Positions 8,846 to 14,991 of a stretch of DNA of 37,376 bases are shown piece by piece. Every line of letters begins with the position of its first letter. Position 1 is the stretch's first letter. Origin of the DNA: Alphaproteobacteria bacterium MarineAlpha3_Bin7 (GTDB lineage Bacteria > Pseudomonadota > Alphaproteobacteria > Rhodospirillales > UBA2165); NCBI GenBank assembly GCA_002937995.1, contig PTLG01000006.1:1-37376 (forward strand), given 5' to 3'. The position numbers were made by a program, and so were the translations under genes. Under the pieces are notes generated by a model that was given only the letters and a program-made list of their open reading frames with translations, had not been told where the DNA came from and did not search any database.

Positions 8846-9634
8846 TTATTTTCCAGTGAATTTCGGTACTCGCTTCTCCAAAAAACTTTTTACACCCTCC
8901 TCATGATCATCTGATAATTTTAAGGTGCTTTGTCCCAACCTCTCCAGATTTCGACCTGTTTCCAAGTCGGTATTCAAACATTGGTTGATTACTAACTTAG
9001 CCGTTCCTAACGCCAGCGGTGCCCGTGCAGCTAAAGTCTGTGCAAATTCTCTGCAGTGATCAATTAATTTGTCTGGTGCTACAACTTCCTCTATTAAACC
9101 AACCTCCAGCGCTCTTGAAGCATCAATTATTTCCCCGGTCATCACCAATTTTTTTGAAATAGCCGGACCTACTAATTTAACTAACCTGGATATGCCACCG
9201 GATCCTGGTATAAGTCCTACATTTCCCTCAGGAAGCCCAAACTTAGCATTTTCACTAGCGATACGGAAATCACATGATAAGGCAAGCTCAAGCCCACCTC
9301 CTGCTGCAACGCCATTTATAGCCGCAATTACCGGTATCTCAATTTGTTCCAAATCATCAAAAACATTATGGATCATCCTAACTCGACGCCGGAACCCCTT
9401 TGGCCCAACATTTGACAGATCCCCCATTCCCTGCACGTCCTCTCCCGCAGAAAAGGCCCTCCCACTGCCAGTTATTATGAGAACCCTTACATCATCGTCG
9501 TCGACAATATTTGAGACAGCTTCCCTCAACTGTTCGCGCATTAGAGTGTTCCAGGCGTTTAGCTTATCTGGTCTATCTAAGATAATCGTGGCAACGCCTT
9601 CCCGACTATCCAACTCTATATATTTATCAGTCAA
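8846..9634 (-). CDS. Enoyl-CoA hydratase/isomerase (crotonase), copy 1
   Basis: A 262-residue crotonase-fold protein. The first oxyanion-hole segment is GRAFSAGEDVQGM and the second is GVAAGGGLELALSCDFRIAS, whose Glu corresponds to one catalytic glutamate of enoyl-CoA hydratase. FGLPEGNVGLIPGSGGISRL supplies the second Glu. With both glutamates kept, hydration or isomerisation of an unsaturated CoA thioester is likely, as for PaaF or PaaG. The start is TTG at 9634, which overlaps the stop of the 60-residue gene (TTGA). It is the last gene of the minus-strand CoA-thioester operon that begins near 14115. Its exact substrate is not readable; the neighbours suggest a ring-derived CoA ester. Confidence 0.9.
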   Translation of the reverse strand: MTDKYIELDSREGVATIILDRPDKLNAWNTLMREQLREAVSNIVDDDDVRVLIITGSGRAFSAGEDVQGMGDLSNVGPKGFRRRVRMIHNVFDDLEQIEIPVIAAINGVAAGGGLELALSCDFRIASENAKFGLPEGNVGLIPGSGGISRLVKLVGPAISKKLVMTGEIIDASRALEVGLIEEVVAPDKLIDHCREFAQTLAARAPLALGTAKLVINQCLNTDLETGRNLERLGQSTLKLSDDHEEGVKSFLEKRVPKFTGK

Positions 9635-9813
9635 TTTTTTTCCAGTTTTGGGTGCAATTCAACATCGACCCCAAGGTTCCACAAGATCCAGTGAAGATTC
9701 AAATCGGCTTCATCTAAAGCACCTTCTACCATTGGTACGTCACATTCAATTAAAACCTCCTTTATGAGAGACCTCGCTGCAATGATTTTTTCCGTAGCCA
9801 AATCTATATCCAT
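9631..9813 (-). CDS. Conserved-looking 60-residue protein of unknown function
   Basis: I do not recognise this protein. It starts at ATG 9813, behind a strong AGGAGG (9820-9825), and its stop overlaps the TTG start of the following crotonase. A longer frame from 9876 would run back into the ligase gene and has no ribosome site. The protein is acidic, with two amphipathic helices, MDIDLATEKIIAARSLIKEV and DEADLNLHWILWNLG, joined by CDVPMVEGAL, and it has one cysteine. There is no signal peptide. The good ribosome site and tight packing between the ligase and crotonase argue that it is real and tied to the same pathway, perhaps as a small partner subunit, which is speculation. Confidence 0.65.
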   Translation of the reverse strand: MDIDLATEKIIAARSLIKEVLIECDVPMVEGALDEADLNLHWILWNLGVDVELHPKLEKN

Positions 9814-9832
9814 TAGCTGCCTCCTTTTTTTA

Positions 9833-11242
9833 TTAACGATCCATCGCCCTCTGAAACTCTTTTGGTCTATGGTCAAAAACCCGTTTTGTCTTTAAATCAT
9901 AGCGGGGCAAACTATAGGGAGGACTTGGAGTTACTTTCATTCTAACTTTCAGCTTATCTCTTACAACTTGTTGTACCTGATTAGATAGTTCCGCCCATTT
10001 CGTTTCAGGAATAACTTTCTCAGGCTCAAACTTTATTTCCATTTCATCGTTTCCCTCATCCTGTGTCATGTGTAATTCGTAATTACTACTAACACCATCT
10101 ATATCCCCTAAAATATTTTCGACAGCAGTAGGATAAACATTTGTCCCTCGCAATGTGATCATAAAATCTGTTCTACCCAAAACCGACCCTTCGAACTTTA
10201 ACCAGGTCCGCCCCGAAGGACACGAGTACCTGGGCCTAACTAAATCATGGGTCCTATAGTTTAATAGGGGTTGTGTACCATTTGTATAGCTTGTTACAAC
10301 ATGTTCGCCGATCTCACCCTCGGAGACCTCCTTGCCAGTATCAGGATCAATAACCCAACTATAGACAGACATTTCATCAACATGCACCCCATCACCAATA
10401 GAATTACAGGGAGCAAATGCATCTATCTCAGCTATACCAAGTAATTCTCCAGCATTTTGTGCTCCCCAAGCCTTTAGTATTTCCTTTTTCATGGCTGGTA
10501 ATGCTGTTGGACCTGGTTCCCCCGCGTGCATGGTATAGTTAACAGAACTATCTTCGAGATTTACCCCCATCTCCCTTGCTACTGTCGCCAACCTTAGAGC
10601 AAAGGTAGGTGTCGAAATAATAACCGTGGGTTTTAGTCTCTGGATTGCACTAATATGTCCTTCTGTATTCAAACCTCCGCCCGAAATTACTTTTCCACCA
10701 AATCTTCGGACACCCCAATAAGCACTCCAAAAACCAGCAAAGTTACCCCAGCCAAAGGCAAAATAAAAACTATCGGTGGGTCGAATACCAGTCGCCCAGA
10801 AGGCTGGACACCAGCTTTCTCCGTAACGCATAGTATCATATAGAGAATATGGTATTGCTAAAGGCGCTCCAGTTGTACCCGAAGTTTCCGCGTGATGAGC
10901 AATAAACTCCGCTGGCATGGCTTGTGTAGGACCATAGGGAGGAGATTTGGATTGTAGTTCTAGAAAGTCATCCTTATCTGTAAATGGAACTTTCTTTTGA
11001 TAATCATCGAGAGTTTTAATATCTCCTGGCTCAAGACCTATTTCTTTAAAACGTGACCTATAAAATGCACTATTTTCAGAAACATAATGAACTAATTTTT
11101 GAAGCCGCTTTAAATGCAAATCATTTAGCTTCTCCCGCGGCATGGTCTCAGCTATTACGTTCCAAAAAGGGCTTTCTTTGGATCCTGCACTATACTTTTT
11201 TAATTCATCCGCTTTCAACTTTTTTCCCCACCAATGCTTCAA
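9833..11242 (-). CDS. PaaK-like phenylacetate/aryl-CoA ligase (adenylate-forming)
   Basis: A 469-residue member of the PaaK branch of acyl-adenylate-forming enzymes. N-terminal KLNDLHLKRLQKLVHYVSENSAFYRSRFKEIGLEPGDIKTLDDYQKKVPFTDKDD is the typical PaaK lead-in. The P-loop is AETSGTTGAPLAIPYS near 125-140. The C-terminal lid contains GRTDFMITLRGTNVYPTAVENIL and ends in VTPSPPYSLPRYDLKTKRVFDHR with a lysine in the catalytic position. It activates a carboxylic acid with ATP and then CoA. PaaK is usually about 437 residues, so this one is a little longer. It sits between two crotonases and downstream of the PaaA-like oxygenase, consistent with a variant of phenylacetate-type catabolism. Phenylacetate itself is only one candidate, because most of the paa set is absent from the window. 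Confidence 0.85.
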   Translation of the reverse strand: MKHWWGKKLKADELKKYSAGSKESPFWNVIAETMPREKLNDLHLKRLQKLVHYVSENSAFYRSRFKEIGLEPGDIKTLDDYQKKVPFTDKDDFLELQSKSPPYGPTQAMPAEFIAHHAETSGTTGAPLAIPYSLYDTMRYGESWCPAFWATGIRPTDSFYFAFGWGNFAGFWSAYWGVRRFGGKVISGGGLNTEGHISAIQRLKPTVIISTPTFALRLATVAREMGVNLEDSSVNYTMHAGEPGPTALPAMKKEILKAWGAQNAGELLGIAEIDAFAPCNSIGDGVHVDEMSVYSWVIDPDTGKEVSEGEIGEHVVTSYTNGTQPLLNYRTHDLVRPRYSCPSGRTWLKFEGSVLGRTDFMITLRGTNVYPTAVENILGDIDGVSSNYELHMTQDEGNDEMEIKFEPEKVIPETKWAELSNQVQQVVRDKLKVRMKVTPSPPYSLPRYDLKTKRVFDHRPKEFQRAMDR

Positions 11243-11278
11243 AAATAGAAAAAACCTATTCCTAGAGTAGCCGTACCC

Positions 11279-12052
11279 TTAACTACCCTTAAATTTAGGT
11301 TGCCTTTTGCTTAAAAAAGCATCCAGTCCCTCTCCAGCATCGTCAGTAGCCATGAGTATTTGTTGGTTTGATCTCTCGAGTGCCGTCCCTTCAGCTAAAG
11401 ACATTTCCAAACCTTTAATTATAGATTGTTTAGCAAAACCTTGTGCTAATGTTGGCCCCTCAGCAAGCTTTTCCGCATATTGCATTACCTTTGAATCAAA
11501 GTCTTTCTTATCTTCTAACCAATCAAAAATACCCCAGGTAAATGCTAATTCCGGACTAATTGTCTCTCCAGTCGTAATCATTCTAATGGATTTTGACCTA
11601 CCGATTAGACGGGGTAGCCGCTGTGTACCTCCCATAGCCGGATTTAAGCCCAAATTAATTTCAACCAACCCAAGTTTATAATCGCTATCCATTCCAAACC
11701 TGAGATCGCAGGCTAGAGCTAACTCCAGACCACCACCCATAGCATGACCAGCGATCGCCGCTATAATTACCTTGGGAGTTTCCTCAAGCATGGCCATAGT
11801 TTCACCTGCTACGGTAATGAAATTTCTAAATCCAGTTGAGTCTGTATCCTTAATCATTGAAATATCTGCCCCAGCACAAAAAAATTTTTCTATTGAGCTT
11901 TGTATCACAACAACTCTGATATCAGAATCTTGCCTTATATTTTGAATTATGGATTGAAACTCTTGCAACATTTCGAGGTTGTAAGCATTAGCAGGCGGAG
12001 CATTTAATGAGATTACACCAACACCACCAACCCTCTCTAGATCGACTGACAT
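11279..12052 (-). CDS. Enoyl-CoA hydratase/isomerase (crotonase), copy 2
   Basis: A 257-residue crotonase, distinct in sequence from the other copy in this operon. It has the oxyanion segments EKFFCAGADISMIKD and GHAMGGGLELALACDLRFGM, and LGLVEINLGLNPAMGGTQRL with the second glutamate. Both acid residues of hydratases are kept, so water addition to a 2-enoyl-CoA is a reasonable reaction; isomerisation is also possible. It lies 22 bases after the PaaA-like gene and 36 bases before the ligase gene in the same operon. Two crotonases beside a PaaA-type enzyme parallel the PaaF/PaaG pair of phenylacetate catabolism, which is inference from context. Confidence 0.9.
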   Translation of the reverse strand: MSVDLERVGGVGVISLNAPPANAYNLEMLQEFQSIIQNIRQDSDIRVVVIQSSIEKFFCAGADISMIKDTDSTGFRNFITVAGETMAMLEETPKVIIAAIAGHAMGGGLELALACDLRFGMDSDYKLGLVEINLGLNPAMGGTQRLPRLIGRSKSIRMITTGETISPELAFTWGIFDWLEDKKDFDSKVMQYAEKLAEGPTLAQGFAKQSIIKGLEMSLAEGTALERSNQQILMATDDAGEGLDAFLSKRQPKFKGS

Positions 12053-12074
12053 ACTTACCTCCCTTTCCCTACGA

Positions 12075-12827
12075 CTATAAATATTTACGATTTTCCATAT
12101 GATCGGGCACTTCTAATCCAAGCTCCTTTATTAAAGGCACTGTATCAGCAATATATTGTTGTCTCAGTTCCTCATTAGTTTTTCCCTTAATACCCCACTG
12201 GACATATATTTTTGAGTTATCGGAATCAGATCTACCAAACATATCTAAAGCAGCGGGCCACCATTTAGCTAACAGTTTTTGAGCTTCCTTTTTCCCATTT
12301 TCACTTTTCACTATATCTCTTAAAAATCTAAAGCCCGAGTCAGCATGAAATTTCTCATCCTTTTCCAACTGATCAGAAACTTTAGCTAAAGGCTCATAAG
12401 TGCTACCCATCCACTCGATACCCACATATAATCCAACCCTATCAATAAGCATATGAAACCAAGCAACATCACACCAACACTCTAGAGGCATTTTGAAAGC
12501 ATACTGACCTACCCATTTATCATTAAATGGATCTTCCCCAAGTGACCTTATTATATCAGCCACAATCCTTCCATGAGTTACTTCTTGTTTCACGATTTCA
12601 GCCTCGATTACCATAGCCTTTTCATCTGGTGCATACCTGAGCCCGGCCTCAGCGATATTAGCTAGCACATCCCTATAATTGGGATTTGCACTATTTTCCA
12701 CGTGACCATATTTTAGCAACTTCACCATAAACTCCTTGTACTCTTTAGGCATCTCAGGATCATCTTGCTTAAACATCTTTAATCCCTTTGCGCGAGATTC
12801 TTCTGTGAGTTGCATATTACTATCCAT
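12075..12827 (-). CDS. PaaA-like diiron oxygenase (1,2-phenylacetyl-CoA epoxidase catalytic-subunit family)
   Basis: A 250-residue ferritin-like helical protein. All six carboxylate/histidine iron ligands of PaaA can be matched by eye: E44, E82 and H85 (KQEVTHG), D129, E158 and H161 (DEKFHADSG). The D129-E158 spacing of 29 equals that of E. coli PaaA as I remember it. The C-terminal part, KWWPAALDMFGRSDSDNS and TNEELRQQYIADTVPLIKELGLEVPD, is closely PaaA-like, so this is PaaA rather than PaaC. It is shorter than PaaA (about 309 residues), ending just after that motif. No PaaB, PaaC, PaaD or reductase PaaE lies in the window, although PaaA normally needs PaaC and PaaE. AAGGAG lies nine bases before the ATG. 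A CoA thioester substrate made by the neighbouring ligase is likely. Confidence 0.85.
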   Translation of the reverse strand: MDSNMQLTEESRAKGLKMFKQDDPEMPKEYKEFMVKLLKYGHVENSANPNYRDVLANIAEAGLRYAPDEKAMVIEAEIVKQEVTHGRIVADIIRSLGEDPFNDKWVGQYAFKMPLECWCDVAWFHMLIDRVGLYVGIEWMGSTYEPLAKVSDQLEKDEKFHADSGFRFLRDIVKSENGKKEAQKLLAKWWPAALDMFGRSDSDNSKIYVQWGIKGKTNEELRQQYIADTVPLIKELGLEVPDHMENRKYL

Positions 12828-12925
12828 ATTCCTTAACTCCTTAATTTAACGCTCTCAAACAGCATAATAAGCAAAGTCCATCTGATTTCAATCACAGAAC
12901 ACATACAAGCTAAATACAATACAAC

Positions 12926-13654
12926 TCACTTGTCTAGCTCTGGGTAGTATCGAAAAACACCACTCTTATTGAATGGTATTCTCCGATCCGAACTCAAGTA
13001 TTTGGAAACTTTATTATCTAGAAACACTTTATCATTAAGTGAAAGCACCGACAGACATCTTTTCTCATGCTTTTTAAAACCTTTTGGAAACGCATACCTA
13101 AGACCTTGAACTACTTGAAATAGCGAAAGATCCACATACGTCATTGTGTCGCCTATTAGCCAACCTGAATGCGATGGGTTGTTTTGAAGAACTTTCTCAA
13201 AATAATTCATATATTTGGGGATACGATTATCTATAAATCCAGAGGCACGTTGCACAGATTCTTCCTTCTGCTCTTCATAGTATAGAGCATTGGAAATAGG
13301 ATGATGAGTATCATGCACTTCCATCAATAGATCTGTAACCGTTAACTGGAGTTGGTGAGCAAAATTCCTATCCGGCTCACTTGATGGCGCCAGACCAAGC
13401 TTGGGTCCCAAGTAGAATAATATATTTGCCGCCTGAGCAACCACTATATCGCCATCAATCAAGAAAGGCGGCGCAAAGGGCGGCCTTGCGGCGGATTCTT
13501 CATTGATTTTTTCCACAATTTTTTCTCTGCCAGCCTCGACACTGTCTGCATCCCGAGCCACGTCGATGTACTTTGCTCCACCCGCCTCAAGGGTCAGGCG
13601 AACAACCTCTCCCCTACCTTGTATATGTGGCCAGTAATAAAGTTGGTAAACCAC
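12926..13654 (-). CDS. Glutathione S-transferase-like protein
   Basis: A 242-residue protein of cytosolic glutathione transferase build. The N-terminal thioredoxin-like domain (1-90) opens with YQLYYWPHIQGRGEVVRLTLE, with tyrosines where sigma/alpha-type enzymes carry the catalytic Tyr. It contains the cis-proline segment FAPPFLIDGD and VAQAANILFYLG, where the glutathione-binding Gln is present but the usual Ser is Ala. The helical C-terminal domain includes GWLIGDTMTYVDLSLFQVVQGL, the conserved N-capping motif region. It starts at GTG 13654, only 11 bases after the peroxiredoxin stop, so the two are probably co-transcribed. A role in removing reactive epoxide or peroxide products of the adjacent PaaA-like oxygenase is plausible but inferred. 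Confidence 0.82.
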   Translation of the reverse strand: MVYQLYYWPHIQGRGEVVRLTLEAGGAKYIDVARDADSVEAGREKIVEKINEESAARPPFAPPFLIDGDIVVAQAANILFYLGPKLGLAPSSEPDRNFAHQLQLTVTDLLMEVHDTHHPISNALYYEEQKEESVQRASGFIDNRIPKYMNYFEKVLQNNPSHSGWLIGDTMTYVDLSLFQVVQGLRYAFPKGFKKHEKRCLSVLSLNDKVFLDNKVSKYLSSDRRIPFNKSGVFRYYPELDK

Positions 13655-13664
13655 TTATTACACT

Positions 13665-13689
13665 CTTAGAGATTATTCAAATCTCTAAG
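13665..13689. repeat. 10-bp perfect inverted repeat spanning the peroxiredoxin stop codon
   Basis: CTTAGAGATT (13665-13674) and its reverse complement (13680-13689) flank a five-base loop. The stop codon of the minus-strand peroxiredoxin lies inside the repeat, and the GTG of the GST gene follows 11 bases later. There is no T run, so this is more likely an mRNA stability or translation-modulating hairpin than a full terminator. Confidence 0.55.
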
Positions 13690-14115
13690 TACTTGATCAG
13701 GATGTTCAGCTGGCTTAACAGTATTATAGACTTTAATTACCTTGCCGTCTGGGCCAATAAGAACCGACATTCTACTAGCACTACCTGAATCACTTGGAGT
13801 CACACCAAAACTAATTGAAACTTGCTTGTCCAAATCACTTAAGAGGTCAAAAGGAAAACCATTTTTTTCCTTGAAGTTCTTATTAGACCCAGGTTTATCA
13901 AAGCTAACACCTAAAATTTGACAATTTTTCTCATTAAATTCTTGGATTCTATCACGGAACCCTAAACCTTCTTTAGTTCAGCCAGGTGTACTAGCCTTGG
14001 GGTACCACCACATTATTACATATTTTCCAGAAAAATCGCCAAGCTCCACAGATTCTTCATCTTGGTTTATAAATTTGAAATCTGGAGCTTGGTCACCCGA
14101 ACTTAAAACTGACAT
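13666..14115 (-). CDS. bcp: Selenocysteine-containing peroxiredoxin (BCP/PrxQ type), UGA at codon 46
   Basis: Read through a single in-frame TGA (13980-13978), this is a complete 149-residue PrxQ/BCP-type peroxiredoxin: MSVLSSGDQAPDF at the start, WWYPKASTPG-U-TKEGLGFRDR around the active site, then CQILGVSFDKPGS, FPFDLLSDLDKQV and SVLIGPDGKVIKVY. The TGA falls exactly on the peroxidatic cysteine of the PGCT motif (E. coli BCP Cys45). The usual resolving cysteine five residues later is Leu51, and only Cys65 remains. Directly downstream is a hairpin matching the bacterial SECIS rule. GAGGA lies five bases before the ATG at 14115. The frame is intact on both sides, so decay is unlikely. The enzyme would reduce peroxides using thioredoxin or glutathione-type donors; it leads the oxygenase operon. 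A standard gene caller would split or miss it. Confidence 0.87.
13944..13962 (-). promoter_or_regulatory. Bacterial SECIS-like hairpin in the peroxiredoxin mRNA
   Basis: On the minus strand, GGGUUC (13962-13957) pairs perfectly with GAAUCC (13949-13944) around the seven-base loop CGUGAUA. The stem can extend past an A-A mismatch by three more pairs. The apical loop begins 22 bases after the UGA and has G as its second base, meeting the known bacterial rule (loop 16-37 bases after UGA, G in one of its first two positions). It would recruit SelB with Sec-tRNA. Confidence 0.72.
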
Positions 14116-14224
14116 ATTTATCCTCACAGTAAAATTTTTAACTCAACTAAATTACCCTCAAAAATAGGGGAGTCAAACAACTCTTATATCAAAAACTTGA
14201 GTAACATTCTTAAAACGTGAATAA

Positions 14225-14255
14225 GAGAAAAGGGAAACGCCAAAAAGCGCTTCCC
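14225..14255 (-). terminator. Rho-independent terminator after the 25-codon ORF
   Basis: On the minus strand a nine-pair stem (14255-14247 with 14240-14232, one G-U pair) with a six-base loop is followed by TTTTCTC. It lies between the small ORF at 14291-14368 and the peroxiredoxin start at 14115, so it either ends a short transcript or attenuates the operon. Confidence 0.7.
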
Positions 14256-14264
14256 TTACGTGAC

Positions 14265-14282
14265 AAGGCAAATTACTGCCTT
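14265..14282 (-). repeat. Small hairpin AAGGCA/TGCCTT upstream of the terminator
   Basis: A six-pair perfect stem (14265-14270 with 14277-14282) with a six-base loop lies between the small ORF stop and the terminator. Together with the terminator it gives the short transcript two stable 3' hairpins, as often seen in small RNAs. Confidence 0.45.
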
Positions 14283-14290
14283 ATTTAAAA

Positions 14291-14368
14291 CTATCTATGC
14301 GCTAGGAGTTTGTTCCTCTGTCGCTCATAAATTTTCTGGCAATAAAATACCCTTAAATCACTAGACAT
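14291..14368 (-). CDS. Possible 25-residue small protein or leader peptide
   Basis: An ATG at 14368 sits behind a near-perfect AGGAGGTGG ribosome site and opens a 25-codon frame, MSSDLRVFYCQKIYERQRNK followed by five residues (LLAHR), ending in TAG at 14291. The product would be very basic, with one cysteine. It is followed by a small hairpin and a strong terminator, so a transcript of roughly 150 bases carrying just this ORF is likely. I do not recognise the peptide. It might be a free small protein, a leader peptide controlling the selenoprotein-peroxiredoxin operon 175 bases downstream, or a small RNA with a fortuitous frame. Confidence 0.45.
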   Translation of the reverse strand: MSSDLRVFYCQKIYERQRNKLLAHR

Positions 14369-14557
14369 TAGACCACCTCCTTTCCGTTGTTAGAGATACT
14401 TTCAACGTATGCATATATTTTTTGGAATTCAAGCAGTCTAAAGAACTTTTTTAAGAAATTAAGAACTTTATAGAAAAGTAAAATAACTTTTGTTTGCAAG
14501 ACTATTAACTGGTTAAACTAATAAAATTATCTACTTATAGGATTGGTGATAATCATT
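14369..14557. other. AT-rich divergent intergenic region
   Basis: About 190 bases separate the minus-strand 25-codon ORF from the plus-strand secreted-protein gene. It must hold both promoters, but no pair of consensus boxes stands out; TTGCAA and AT-rich hexamers occur with poor spacing. A short inverted repeat, TTAAC-TG-GTTAA, lies at 14505-14516 and could be an operator, with no independent support. Confidence 0.4.
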
Positions 14558-14959
14558 ATGAAACAATTAAATCTATTTTTCTTTATAGCTATTTTTGGTT
14601 TTATTTTTTTTAGCGATGTAACCTCGGCAAACGATAAGCAAGGGATGTTTGTAAGCTATGGTGTTAAAGAATGTGAGTCAGTAATTTCGCTGTCTAAAAA
14701 AGTGATAAAAGAAAGCGACCAAAGCTCTCTTGATATACAGGTGCACAAAATTAGTGGCCATCCTGAGTTACAGTATTTACATGGTTGGCTATTAGGTTTT
14801 GCAACAGCTATTAATAGCTCAATTCATGGCCCACCCAATTTTTTTAAGGGAATGAAAGAGTCCGAAATAATAAAATGGACCGTCAATTGGTGTAAAAAAA
14901 ATCCTGGCGGAACCATTGATACGGCAATTCGCAAACTAGCAACACAACCAAAGCCTTAA
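14558..14959 (+). CDS. Small secreted protein, Rap1a/HdeA-like
   Basis: About 133 residues. The first 24 form a clear Sec signal peptide (MKQLNLFFFIAIFGFIFFSD, then VTSA before NDKQ). The mature part has two cysteines, in YGVKECESV and in WTVNWCKKNPG, and a central YLHGWLLGFATAIN segment. This two-Cys pattern with a G(W/Y)xxG helix and a C-terminal WCKKNP...AIRKLA helix resembles the Rap1a/Tai immunity-like fold of small periplasmic helical proteins. In that family the function is often unknown outside type VI immunity. I place the start at ATG 14558 with GGTGA seven bases upstream; TTG 14543 and GTG 14546 are alternatives. It stands alone between two minus-strand operons. Confidence 0.62.
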   Translation: MKQLNLFFFIAIFGFIFFSDVTSANDKQGMFVSYGVKECESVISLSKKVIKESDQSSLDIQVHKISGHPELQYLHGWLLGFATAINSSIHGPPNFFKGMKESEIIKWTVNWCKKNPGGTIDTAIRKLATQPKP

Positions 14960-14991
14960 ATATTTAATAAAGTAACTTAATTTTGTGTAAC

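Noticed and set aside
9069-9767. 232-residue plus-strand frame opposite the crotonase
   Set aside because: Serine/proline-rich shadow frame, antisense to a conserved enzyme with complete motifs.
11307-11681. 124-residue plus-strand frame
   Set aside because: Shadow of the second crotonase; composition typical of an antisense frame.
13978-13980. TGA as a frameshift or nonsense mutation in a decayed peroxiredoxin
   Set aside because: The frame is uninterrupted on both sides, the TGA is exactly at the catalytic Cys column, and a SECIS-like hairpin follows. Recoding explains all of these better, though sequencing error at one base cannot be excluded.
14505-14516. TTAAC-TG-GTTAA inverted repeat as an operator
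   Set aside because: Short and AT-rich; a similar string occurs within the end of a coding region near 34638, so it is probably chance.
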